Source: Protopterus annectens (taxonomy: Eukaryota > Chordata > Ceratodontiformes > Protopteridae). Taken from it: a DNA stretch of 64,000 nucleotides. The position numbers were made by a program, and so were the translations under genes. Position 1 is the first letter of the stretch, and every line of letters begins with the position of its first letter. Below, piece by piece: positions 42,404-53,029 of this stretch. The stretch is from assembly GCF_019279795.1 (NCBI RefSeq), contig NC_056726.1:1012602776-1012666775 (forward strand), in the 5' to 3' direction. The notes beneath the pieces are model-generated. The model saw only the letters and a list, made by a program, of their open reading frames with translations. It was not told where the DNA came from and made no database searches.

Positions 42404-44796
42404 CTGGATTTTACTGTGTTCCATTAAACGAAGATTACATAGCAGTGTCCTGCCTTTCTTTTGTTTGCTTGACCTGTTTATTACTAACATGGGCGACCGT
42501 TGCTCTACACCAATAGTCAGCTCCTCCCTGGTTAGATCTGACCACAAACTAATCACCTTGGAAATCCACCCTCCCCCCACAAAGGTAACCACCATGAAAA
42601 AGTTTTCCAAAGCTAACTTTGGGCTCCTAAAAACAGAGGTGGCTAACTTCACGGCACCCATGCAAATGGAGAATAGTTGTATGACTGCCGAATCATACAC
42701 CAATGCACTGTACGAACACGTACACAAATGCATGGATCTCGCCATACCCAATAGAACCATGACGCTCTCCTCCAAAAAAATGAAGCCAATCTGGTGGTCC
42801 CCTGCCATAAACAAACTCTACAACAGAAGGAGGAAACTGATGCAGAATAAGGTAAAGTCTCAAGACTGGAAAAACTCCCTTATCAGCCTCAACAAAAAGT
42901 TGAGATCCCTCATCAAATCCTCTAAAGCTAGCTATGAAAACATAATTGCATCAGATAGTAAAGACAACCACAAGGTTTTCTATAGTTATGTAAAGAATCT
43001 TCACGGCAATACCCAGATTTACTCTGAGCTACTGCACAATGGTATCTCCTATACCAAGCCAACAGATATTGCCAATATACTGGCCGACAGATTCAGTGTC
43101 AGCTTTACTTCCCCCCCGGAACAATCACAATACCAGTAGATTACCAAACACCCAGTATTACTTCTGCACAGGTTAAAACAGCACTGTCTAAGGCCACAAA
43201 TACAGCTTCTATGGGACCTGACAATATCCCTGGCTGTGTTCTACATGAATTACAGAGTGGACTGGCACCTCACCTATGTGCCCTGTTCAATCACAGTATC
43301 ACCTCAGGCTTTGTCCCTACCGAATGCCGCACTGCTACAGTCATCCCTCTCCACAAAGGAGTAGCAACAACAGACCCTGGGAACTATCGCTCCATTAGCC
43401 TGACGAGCCTGATATGCAAAGCTATGGAACGCATCATCATGGACCTAATAAACAATGATATAGGAGAAACTCCAAACTCTGGATCCCACATAGTTTGGTT
43501 TTGAGAAGGGTAGATCATGCCTGCTCAACTTGGTCGATTTCTTTGAGTCAGTCACCAGAGCTGTGGATGAAGGCAAGGTGGTTCATACAGCTTATCTTTA
43601 TCTGGCCAAGGCTTTTGATACCATTCCCCACTCAAGAATTATAGAAAAACTCACTAAGCTAAGCATCAACCCCTATATCACTGGGTGGGTTGCAAACTGG
43701 CTCACAGATAGAACCCACAGTGTGAAAGTAGCTGACTCCAAGTCAGACTGCCGACTAGTCACTAGTGGAGTCCCACAGGGTTCAGTCTTGGGTCCTCTCC
43801 TGTTTGGTATCTACTTCTCTGAAGTCCAGGCCAACACGAAGGGACACTGGCTGATAAAGTTCACAGATGATTGCAAGTTGAGAGCTATTATTAACTCCCC
43901 AAGTGATGTTGACATCCTACAGAATGGCCTCATTGAGACCAACGACTGATGTCAGAACAATGGCTTTAAGCTCAGTGTCAAAAAATGTGTCGTCAACCCC
44001 TTGGGAAAAACTCGGTTCCCATGAATTACCACATTGATGGTAGTCCACTGAACATGGAAGGTGTTATAAGAGATCTGGGAACACAGGTTGACAACAACCT
44101 CTCTTTTGATCACCACATTGCCACTGTGGTCAGAAAGTCCTTCTATGTGGCACATCTCATTACTAAGGGTTTTGCATCTGGGAAGAAAGAGGTCATTGTC
44201 TCCTTCTACTCTTCCCTCATATCATCAAGTACAATGCCCCATTTGGCATGTACCTCACTAGACACCTGCAACAATTGGAGAGGCCGCAAAAAGTACCTCA
44301 CAAAGTGATCCTAGGCCTTAAACACTTGTCCTATATGGACAGACTCAAAAAACTCCAACTATTCTCTGTCTCATATCGCCTACGTAGAGGTGATCTCTGC
44401 TTGATTTACAAAGCCATGTCTGACCCAGCTCTGTTAGAAATGCTACAGCTAAATAAATCCCAATCCCTCCACACTACATGCTCCAGACACCTCATCCTCA
44501 TTACCACAATTAACCGAACATGCTAGAAGGACAGGTTCATAACCCAGAGACTGCCTATGCTATGGAATAGACTTCCCATACATGTCAAGCAGAGCACCTC
44601 ACTGACCCTCTTCAAGAGAAATCTTGATGAGTGAATGGGAAACAGAAAATTCACTCTGGGGATAACTCCAGTGGCTCTACTCGACAGAGGCACTGGGAAC
44701 TAAGGTTGGGTGGCACTATGCCAGGGTAATCCTATGGTTAGGCTTGTAAAGACCCCAGGGCCATTAGCCTAGTACACATCTATGAACCTATGGACT

Positions 44797-45420
44797 AGGC
44801 TAATGACCCCCAGGGCCTTTATAAGCCTAGCCATGCACTCTAACCTAATTGTGACTCTATCTATTGTGAGAATTTATTAGGAGGGAGTATGTCAGTTAGG
44901 AAGTTTCTAGAGATTTTCTTTTAGGGGGGTGTTAGTTTGGGCATTACTGTGTGCCTCTGTCTATTAGTGATCTGGGGGCAGATCTGGGGTGAATTTCCAA
45001 TTTTCCATCTATTGGCTAAGGATATGCTTAAATAGGGTTAGGGATGAATTGTGTTTCATGTGGACTGTTCCAGAGTTCAGGGATCCTTTAATATGCATAT
45101 CTGTCTCACCAACATGCCTTATTTATGTCACAAGCAAAATTTAAATCTTTGGATCTAGTGGTTCTGATGCTATTTGTTTTGCAGATGCGCAAAAGTTCCA
45201 TCCAAGCAACAGATGAGGATGCCTTGTATGCCAGGCATAGATTGCCTCTCAGCAACCTGTGGGAGACAGAGTATAGAGGCAGGGCTTTAAGGCAATCTGT
45301 ATAGGACATTGTGTTTATACACTGGACTCTCCATGGTAGTTATCAAAGTCTTCAAGAGACCTCAGGGAATCTACAGTTGACATAATGTTGTAATTAGCTT
45401 TATTTAGCAGGATTATGGAT
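44797..45420 (-). pseudogene. CR1 3' end and ORF2 C-terminus, reverse
   Basis: Starts ACTAGGCTAATGACCCCCAG (reversed terminus) and on the minus strand encodes SYTDCLKALPLYSVSHRLL, GNLCLAYKASSSVAWMELLR, KTNSIRTTRSKDLNFACDIN and the NKACW segment. It is joined tail to tail with the forward CR1. The reversed copy is cut at about 45420 by the 1.4-kb repeat. Confidence 0.85.
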
Positions 45421-45435
45421 GAGTTCCAGATCAGT

Positions 45436-45744
45436 GTTGTGATGCCCATGCCCTTGCCCAGCAATCAAGGAGCCTCAATTCTCACCACTAACACCAGACA
45501 GGGTGTCTCATATATGAGGAAAGGATAACAAATACACATAGTAAAGTGCAATTTCCCTTACAAGCACACAGAGATCACAGTCAGTCCGGGGCTGGTCACT
45601 CCCTTGCTCTCCAGGTCCCCAATAAGACTCCTCACTGGCACAGCTACAGGGTCCAGATCTCAGCCAGCTGGACAAGCTAAAATCTCCAGCACACTCTCTG
45701 TCCAACCAGTGCTTCGTGTCCCTGCCCAAGTCGCTGACACACAG

Positions 45745-45816
<72 letters not shown>

Positions 45817-46848
45817 TGAGATACGAGTTTATACAACCACACAGACACCCATAGGGAAGGCTGGCACAGGTTCTCCAGCTGTGCCCCTTTTACCCAGACT
45901 ATAGAGTAGTACCACTTGCCACCACCCAGCTAATATTTAGTAGCTACTCAAAGGCCCTTATGAAAGGGTGTCCAATTATCACTGTGCAATATTATTATCC
46001 AATTGGTAAGTGTGACTAAACAGTCAAAGCTTATTTGGAGTGACTTGAACAGTAAACTCTATAAATATACAATGTACTCTGCAGCTTCAATTATCTCTAC
46101 ACAAAACAGCCACAATTGAAAGGTTTTAACATATGTAATAATAAATAATAAAAACGCAAGATAATACGTCTTACTACACAGTGCTAGTCAAGAGTTCAGA
46201 GATCACAGAGAAATACTTAAAATAATTCAGTAGTACAGTTCTGACATCGCAGAAAAACACAGTCTAATCTTTCTAGTTTCTAGCTATCTCTAAAACAAAA
46301 CACATGTCTAAACACATGTCTAAGATAACTTACATAAGAAAACAGGCAGAGTACTGATGAGTTGGATGGTCAAGACAAAAATGCTTAATGCCTTCTGATT
46401 CTGTCTGTTTAAATTGCTATCTTCAGTCCTGATTCCTTTTGCATAATTGTTCACACTTTTTCTGGAGTTCCCAGGCCAACAGATACTACATTCTTTTATC
46501 TTGCATTTGCAGGAAGCTACATCAATAAAAGACATTCTACATGTAAACTTTAGTAATTATTCCTTAAGTTAAAACAATAAGCAGGATGCTTCACTCCAGA
46601 CTCATCGACTCCAAATTTTAACTTCAAAGGGACAGACATGAAATAATTTTAACTTCAAAGGACAGACAAGAAATGCTTGACTTAGCTTTCTTTACAGCAG
46701 AGGGCAATGTTGCTACATTGTTTTAAGTTCAACATTTCACAGCATATTCTTCAATTTAAGAAAACAAGTTTGTAGTTTCCATTCATATTTACAAATGACA
46801 GAATTATGTACCAATTTCTATCTGGCTAGGCTGGCAGCCTTCACATAT
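45436..46848. repeat. Unclassified ~1.4-kb interspersed repeat, copy B
   Basis: Collinear with 12123-13612 (shared AATCAAGGAGCCT, CTCCAGGTCCCCAA, AAAGGGTGTCC and TAATAATAAATAAT blocks in order). Ends TGTGAT...TTCACA. It lies beside antisense CR1 material on both sides. Class unknown; a solitary long terminal repeat is possible from the TG...CA ends but not shown. Confidence 0.7.
45745..45815. repeat. (CA)n microsatellite inside repeat copy B
   Basis: About 70 bases of CA at the position equivalent to 12372-12446 in copy A. Confidence 0.97.
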
Positions 46849-47013
46849 CTTCACCCAATCTTCACAAGTGTCATGAGAGATCTGGTAAAAGAGGGTTGAG
46901 GATAAATGCAGATACTCCCACCACCCCTTCCAGATAATCTGAATGTGTGGCAGGTGCAGAGGCCTGGTATGGAGGGAGTACTGCCAGTATACTTACATCA
47001 ACAACTTCTGGAG
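46849..47013. other. Unassigned sequence
   Basis: Short stretch between the 1.4-kb repeat and CR1 debris; nothing recognised. Confidence 0.4.
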
Positions 47014-47445
47014 GCATCTATAGGAGGGAGTGTGTTAGGACATTTCTAGAGGTTTCTTTGGGGTATTAGTTTGGGTATGTATGTGTCTGAGTGTCAGAAA
47101 GGCCTGATGATTAGGTAGTCTTTTACTCAGACCCTATGCATTGAACACTGCCACCTTACTCCAACTGAGTTGGAATTTATTCGGCTGCAATGACCAAGAG
47201 ATTGATCTTGCCTAAAAAAGGCAGTATGGAGGATAGAAAAAGCTTTAACCATTAAGTAGAGGTCCTGAGGAGAAAGACTCAGCCCATTGCTGTTGAAACA
47301 GGTTGGTCTGTCAATCCTTGCCTCCCATAATGACAGACATTATTCTGGAATAATACTCGTTAGTAAGCCAATTGCTGAAGTCAATTGTTATCTTTAGAGT
47401 CATGGCATCATTCTCAGAGATAGCACTTTGGGGAACCTACAAATG
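47014..47445 (-). pseudogene. CR1 debris: 3' UTR piece and ORF1 esterase-region piece, reverse
   Basis: 47014-47100 resembles the CR1 3' UTR at 44868-44950 (AGGAGGGAGT, TTTCTAGAG, TTAGTTTGGG). 47200-47440 resembles the antisense ORF1 region at 54340-54640 (GCCTAAAAAAGGCA, GACAGACATTAT, TAAGCCAATTGCTGAAGTCA). The two come from opposite ends of the element, so a large deletion or two separate insertions is implied. Confidence 0.6.
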
Positions 47446-47455
47446 ATATTTAATA

Positions 47456-49200
47456 GGTTCATAGGGCCTTTTTAAGCCTAGCCATGCATCCCAAACCTCT
47501 GACAAGTTCTGGCACTTCTGATAAATGTGAGCAGGGGCTTGGGAGATAAAATTATTTACAGTCTGCCTGTTTCCATTAGAGACATAGGTGCCAAATCAGG
47601 GATGAATTTCCTGTTCATCATTCAAGTTTTAAAGTTAGACTTGAATTGGATTAGGGAGGAACTTTGCTTCACATAGACTGGGAGTCTGCTCCAGAGAAGT
47701 CATAGTCTCTAGAATACATACCTAGCTCTCCAGCAGGTCCTATGTATATCACAGACAATGTTTAAGTCTTTAGAATGGATAATTCTGGTGCTGTTTGTTT
47801 TGTGGATATGCAGGAGGTTCATCAGAGTGGAGTCTGACAATGCCTTGTGTGCCAGGCATAGACCTCTCCTCAACAGCCTGTAGGAGACAGAATACAGGGA
47901 TAGGGCCTTGAGAAGGTCTGCAGAGGACATGTTACTTACACTTTGTATTCTTTTAGTGAGGAGCCTCTGTGGATATTCCAATTGTTGTATATGCCTGGTT
48001 AAATGCATACCAAAAGGGGCATTGTACTCAAGGATAGGTCTGATGAATTCCAGATAGAGTGGAATAATGACTTCAGTGGACCTAGATATTTATAAGTTCA
48101 CAACATCATATGATTTCCTTGCTACTGTAGACACATGATGGTCAAAGGCAAGATTACTATTTATGTTTGTCCCCAAGTCCCTGACTACTGGGTTAGCTCT
48201 TAGGGGTGTGTTGTCAAATTTATAGTTACCAGGTCTAGATGACTTCTCAAAGGATACTATTATGCATTTCTTGGTATTTAGTTTTAGTCTGTGGCTCTGT
48301 GATCAGTTGTTTGTTTGTATCAGCCCTTCCTGAAGAAAATTTGTATCAGTACAGGATTCAATGATAGCTCCTAATTTTCAATCATCTGCAAATTTAGTCA
48401 GCCAGAGTCCAGTGACATTGGTCTTGACTTCAGAGAAGTAAATGCCAAAAAGTATTGGTCCCAGGACCAATCCCTGAAGGACTCCATTTGTGACTGGCCT
48501 CATTGTAGAATTCTAACTTCCTGGGTCCTGTCTGTTGGCAAATGGCTATTCACTGGATGACATACGGGTTTGTATGTAACCTCTTGAGTTTGCCAACAAT
48601 TCTCAAGTGGGGTATTGTGTCAAATGCCTTGGCCAGGTCAAGGCAGGCAGTGTGAATGATTTTGCCCTCATCCATTGCTTTGGTGAAATCTCAAAGAAAT
48701 CCATCAGGTTGAGTAGGCATGGCTTGCCCTTGACAAAACCAAACTGGGTTGGGTCCAGTGTCTAGAGATTTCATATGTCATTATTGATCCTTTTCATGAT
48801 AATTCTTTCCATGGCTTTGCATGTGAGACTAGTGAGACGTATGGGTCCATAGTTTCAAGGGTCTGTGGATGGCCCACCTTTGTGCAGAGGGATACTGTTG
48901 CTGTTCTCCATTCATGAGGCATGAAGCCTATTTGGAGGCTACAGTTAAATAGCAATTCCAGAGGGCCTGAAAGGTCATACTTCATGCTATTTAGAAGGCA
49001 TCCTGGGATATTGTCTGGGCCCACTGATGCAGTGTTCTTGGCCTTAGAGAGAGCATTAAGGACCTGCTGCCTAGTGATAGTAGGGGGAGTTATATTTGAT
49101 GGTATTTCCTGAGAGAAGGTTGAAGGGGAGAGTGGGGTAAAGTTGGAGCTGAATTTATTGGCCAGTAAGTTTGCTATATATTCTGGGTTCTCTATTTTTT
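47456..49200 (-). pseudogene. CR1 ORF2 RT half with 3' end, reverse
   Basis: From the reversed terminus TTAATAGGTTCATAGGGCC the minus strand runs back through HLTRHIQQLEYPQRLLTKR, a region encoding the motif C area (antisense of LTKFADD), motif B and motif A text, FGFVKG-like codons near 48735, MGPDNIPGCLLNSMKYDLSG and, at 49.15-49.2 kb, NPEYIANLLANKFSS. The upstream half continues beyond the R4-like insertion at about 53.1 kb. Multiple stops and frame changes. Confidence 0.85.
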
Positions 49201-49249
49201 AATTTCTCCAAGTATTTTGGGTTTCTAATACCAAGATGGGAATGTACCC

Positions 49250-49923
49250 CATTCCTAAGTTAAGGTATAATTAAAGTTCATGAAATACATAATATTTCAA
49301 TCTTTGATGTTAGCCAGAACTGCTCATCGCAGCATCTGTAATGTGCCAGTAATGACTCCTGCAATTTTTTGGAGTTACATGTATTGGTAACATATCTAAG
49401 TACAATTATAAATTATTTTTATAAGACCCGTTGCTCCTGCTACTATTGGAACTGTCTGGGTATCTTTCTTCCACATTGCCCTTATTTCTGCCTGCACATC
49501 CTGGTACATTATGACTTTGTGTCTCTCTGTACGTAAGACACTGTAGTCACTGGGTGTAGCAATTTCAATAATCAATGCTATTTGTGTCTTCTTTTCATGG
49601 ACTACTATAGCTGGTTTTCTTGCATCTATTTTTTGAACTGTTGGTAATGGATGATCCCATGTGATGTAAACTTCATCATTTTCTATAATATTTTGAGGCT
49701 CATGTTTCCAGTGTTTTTCAGCTACTTCGTTATTATAATATTTACACAATCCCCAGTGCAACAATCTTGCCACATTATTGTGACTTTCAGTATACAGTCC
49801 TTCTGCCATTATTATATCATAAACAACAACAAGATGTGCAACTGTTTCCAATTCTGTTTTACAAAGTCTACATTTGTCCCGCATGTCCAATGGACTTTGT
49901 AAACTAATGTGTACATAGTCCAC
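49250..49923 (-). pseudogene. R4-like restriction-like endonuclease domain
   Basis: An open frame of 175 residues (49396-49923) carries the zinc knuckle KCRLCKTELETVAHL, the conserved ERHNNVARLLHW-type stretch (here ESHNNVARLLHWGLCKYY), YITWDHPLPT, and the nuclease core RKPAIVVHEKKTQIALIIEIA. In family members the core reads PD...DKK...(D/E)IA; here the PD aspartate is replaced by A, which should abolish cleavage. C-terminal codons continue with stops to about 49250. This domain nicks target DNA in R2/R4-group LINEs. Confidence 0.82.
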
Positions 49924-50093
49924 TATCTTGAACCACCGATATTAACCTTTAATCTTTTGGTATGAATTCACCTCTCCGTAACCATTCTTGCATTCGATCC
50001 TGATCAACATGAGGTTGTTCCAAGAGTTTTCTATGCTTGCAACTATATTTATTCATTTTCCTCATTTCTTGCCTTCTCATCTGATCCTTCACC

Positions 50094-51135
50094 TTATATT
50101 TTTCTTTTGTTTTTGGCACAGTCAGTTGCTATCTGATTTTTATCTACTTCTGGTTTAATTTCCATTCCCACTTGAATAATAATTTGTCCTTTATCATGAC
50201 TTAACTGCAGAGTGGTTTGCCACTGCTTCATAGTCCCCGTAATGTAATCAATCAGTGTAGGGTGTGTTTTAAGCACTCTTATCCATGAACGTGGGATACT
50301 GTCAGATACTTTTTTATAGTCTATCCATGCCATACTTAGATTCTTCCCCTTTTTACAATTCTCCATTATGACTTTATTTAACATCAAATGATCCTTTGTT
50401 CCATATGACTTTCTTTTATTACCCTTTAGTTCTATTGCCTTGATTGAGTTTTCTTCTAAATGACTATATACTCTGTCAGCATCAATTCCCCTGTATAGTT
50501 CATATGTTGTTGGAAGGCAAGTTATTGGTCTATAGTTTTTAGGATAGCTTTGCAGGTTCACTCTTAAGTAGGAATATTGTTTTTCCTGTTGCTAGCCAGG
50601 CTAGTGTCTGTTCAGAGTGTGCATATAAATATTTCTTACTCATGGCTAACTCTTCATGTAAAGATATTATTACTTTTAACCAGAAGTTAGGTACTGCATC
50701 TGGGCCTGGGGTTTTCCATTTGGGAGCTTTTCTTAACTTTGTTTCAATCTCTCTGACCGTTACTTCATCCCATTTCATATCCTGTACATTTGAACTTCTT
50801 ATTCTTTCTTTTATTTCTTCTATCCCTTTAACGTCTTTGTTATGTCTCACGGGGTCTTCATAAATATTTCTCCAAAATTTACCTATTTCTTCTTTTTTTG
50901 GTGGTGTTTTGATTCCTTTTGCCATGTTTTCCAGTTCTCCATAAAATTTGTTTTGGGTGATCAATAAACTACTTATTTTGTACTTTTCCTTTATATTTAT
51001 CTGCAAATCTTCTTTTTTTCTGCTTGTGCTGAGATCCTGATATGTTCTGATACTGATCGTTGCTTTTATGATGTCTATCTTTCCAAATATTTGTGTTGAT
51101 CTGTTCCCTCTTCTATAGTCTTCTAACAGTGACAC
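50094..51135 (-). pseudogene. R4-like reverse transcriptase, core deleted
   Basis: Two open pieces: 51135-50539 (KWKTPGPDAVPNFWLK, EEIGKFWRNIYEDPVRHNKD, ATGKTIFLLKSEPA) and 50561-50094 (KNYRPITCLPTTYELY, KRKSYGTKDHLMLNKVIM, MAWIDYKKVSDSIPRSW = motif A, TMKQWQTTLQLSHDKGQIII). Directly after this comes MEIKPEVDKNQIATDCAKN, which belongs far downstream. The QG-S-PLL and FADD motifs are therefore absent, an in-element deletion near 50170-50180. A frame change joins the two pieces at about 50550. Confidence 0.83.
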
Positions 51136-52800
51136 TTCTTGTCTTAATTGCTTTATAGTTTTCTCTATTCAATAATTCCATGATGGCATTTGATTTATCC
51201 CCTTCTTTCCCCTTACTACATTGTAGTTTTTGTGGTAAGACTTTATCTGTTATTAATTTAGATGCACAGTAATATAGCCTATTTATTTCTGTTATATTGC
51301 ATGAATTTCTGTGGACAGTCCTAATTACTGTGTTCATTTGTTTTATCAGAGTTTTAACTTTTTGGGTTTTGTTGACTTTCTGTAATCTGTTTCTTTCACT
51401 GATGTTAATATGTCTGTCCAGCTCCATTAAATCAAGCATCTCTTCTCTTAGGTCATTTTCCTGTAAACCGAGGGCATATTTTTTTGTTCTCCATTTCCTG
51501 TGGGCATTCTATATGTAGTTCCACAGCATCTTCCTGTGCCACATTCTCTTCGGTGTCATCCTGTGTCATCCGTTGCTCTTTCATATGGGAATGCACTGGC
51601 ATATCACCCAGCAACATTGGCTGTGTCAGAGTTGCCACAGTTTCCTGTTCCTCCCCTTGCTATGCAACTCCAACTGGACATTTGCACTAATTTCCTATGG
51701 AAGGCTATAAAGTATCTTCATCTGGCAATTGATCAGATGTTTCCTGCTCCACTGATGTTGCCTTAATTTTGGGGATCCATTGCTCTATCCTGCTGTGATG
51801 CTTTCTGAGTTACATTTTCCAAACTAAATCCTTCACTTTGAGGTAATCCATAACCTCAGTTTCTATTTCTTTAACTTCTCCATTACTAATTCTCTTTTCT
51901 ACTTTTCCTCTTTGTTTTCTTATTTTTTGTATTGTAAAAATTTCCATGTCTGGATGCCTTTGCCTATATTTCTCTTCAAATATCTTTGGTACTGCTCTTT
52001 TGGTTTTGATTATTTTTGCTTTATCCTTTGCATAAAAATTACACCATATTAAATCTCCTTTTCTTTCCCCTGTCCATATGTCTTCGTCACATCTCCTTCT
52101 CCTTCAGTTTCTCCTTACTGTGGGGACTTGTTTGTTCCATCAGGCTATGATGTAAGCTGTGTTAAACTTTCTTCACTAAATCCTTCACTTCGCACGTGTT
52201 CCATAACTTCAGCTTCGATTTTTTTAACTTCTGCTTTACTAATCTTCTGTTCTATGCTCCCTTTTTGTGATCTTATTTTTTTATTGTGAAATTTTCCATA
52301 TCTGGATGTCTTTGCTTGTATTTCTGTTCGAATATCTTTGAAGCCGCCTTTTTTGTGTTGATTAGTTTGTCTTTCTCCTTTGCAGAAATATTACGTAAGA
52401 TCAGATGTCTCTTTCTTTCCCATTGTCATATTTCTTTTTTATACCTTTCAAAAGTCTTTACATTTGTTCATTATATTTTCACCTTTCTTTTTTAGATGCT
52501 TCTTTTTCCAAACGGATCAAGATTTTTTGTTCTATATAATGTTTTTCACAAATCTGCTGTATTAACGAACACAAATTTTTATTTGAAGCTTCTGACAGTT
52601 TTTCTTGTGGAAATATTTTTCTTCTTCTAATTTCATAATCTTTTTTATATCTTCTGTCTGGAAATTCTGGGCATCTTGCATAATAGTAACAATACATACT
52701 TTCTTTCTTATCCTCAAGTTCTAGCATCTTTATGGCTCTTCTTTGGCCTATCAATTTTTGTGATTTTTCTGGACTACTACTTCCTTCTACAACACGAGGG
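51113..52800 (-). pseudogene. R4-like N-terminal region with internal duplication
   Basis: Minus-strand text includes ARCPEFPDRRYKKDYEIRRR, KNLCSLIQQICEKHYIEQK, and at the low end NKTQKVKTLIKQMNTVIRTV and YYCASKLITDKVLPQKL, as in R4-group proteins. Bases 51830-52065 and 52175-52415 are diverged tandem copies about 349 bp apart (both contain ACTAAATCCTTCACTT, TTAACTTCT, TTTCCAT-TCTGGATG). The first open part lacks the DNA-binding zinc fingers I would look for, but stops break the region up. Confidence 0.65.
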
Positions 52801-53029
52801 CTGTTCTCTTCCTAAGTCTGGCCTACCCCCATAGTAGGAATGTTTCCATGTCTTGAGGATTCTACACTATCATTTTTTCCAGTCCTGGAACCAGTCCATC
52901 TACCAGGATTGGGCAATTTTTTTTATCCTGGGTATTGTAAACCCAGCTACCTTTTTTTATTTTTTAACCTTCTTCTGTCCATGATGTGTGCTATATAAAT
53001 GCAGTCTATACATCAGCGTTGTCTTGGTT

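Larger units (their letters stand above)
42199..42467. mobile_element. Penelope-like hairpin with hammerhead-like folds, in CR1 EN
   Basis: Arms 42253-42359 and 42363-42469 are almost perfectly complementary around a 3-base loop. CTTGACCTGTTTATTAC occurs on both sides (42182-42198 and 42468-42484), a target duplication of about 15-17 bases that restores the EN codons DLFIT. As in the larger foldback, extra sequence (54 bases, 42199-42252) is present only on the left. There is no ORF. It interrupts the host CR1 endonuclease. Confidence 0.8.
41654..44703 (+). pseudogene. CR1 ORF2 (endonuclease + RT), broken and split by a hairpin
   Basis: Begins MLFNARSLNLKMHSLEALL. EN carries TETWFKAAEST, LLGDFNYPSINW and SDHKLITLEI. 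After the hairpin the linker reads SSKKMKPIWWSPAINKLYNR. RT: MGPDNIPGCVLHELQSG, DPGNYRSISLTSLICK, LAKAFDTIPHSRI (motif A), TSGVPQGSVLGPLLFGIY (motif B, complete) and KFTDDCKL (motif C, FADD changed to FTDD with both D kept). The tail includes YLTRHLQQLERPQK. Frame changes occur near 41720, 43130, 43490-43530, 43950-43990 and 44220, with a few stops. This is the only copy with an undamaged motif B. Confidence 0.9.
41575..44797 (+). mobile_element. CR1-clade LINE, ORF1 missing, EN + RT + 3' end
   Basis: Starts just upstream of ORF2 in the last codons of ORF1 (VPFSGDVPKT region) and ends in CACATCTATGAACCTATGG. EN is interrupted at 42199-42467 by a Penelope-like hairpin. Directly after the terminus comes an antisense CR1 3' end, so the two are tail to tail. 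Confidence 0.9.
49235..52975 (-). mobile_element. R4-like LINE with restriction-like endonuclease, reverse
   Basis: A 3.7-kb element of a different LINE class: on the minus strand an N-terminal region (52.8-51.4 kb), RT (51.1-50.1 kb), zinc knuckle and restriction-like endonuclease (49.9-49.25 kb). It lies between two parts of one antisense CR1, which it appears to have split. The central RT core is missing, so it is dead. Codons are A/T rich compared with CR1. Boundaries are set by loss of CR1 similarity and are approximate. Confidence 0.82.

Noticed and set aside
49396-51135. Host gene encoding a nuclease-like protein
   Set aside because: The open frames are collinear with one R4-like LINE, in order, and include damaged RT motifs.
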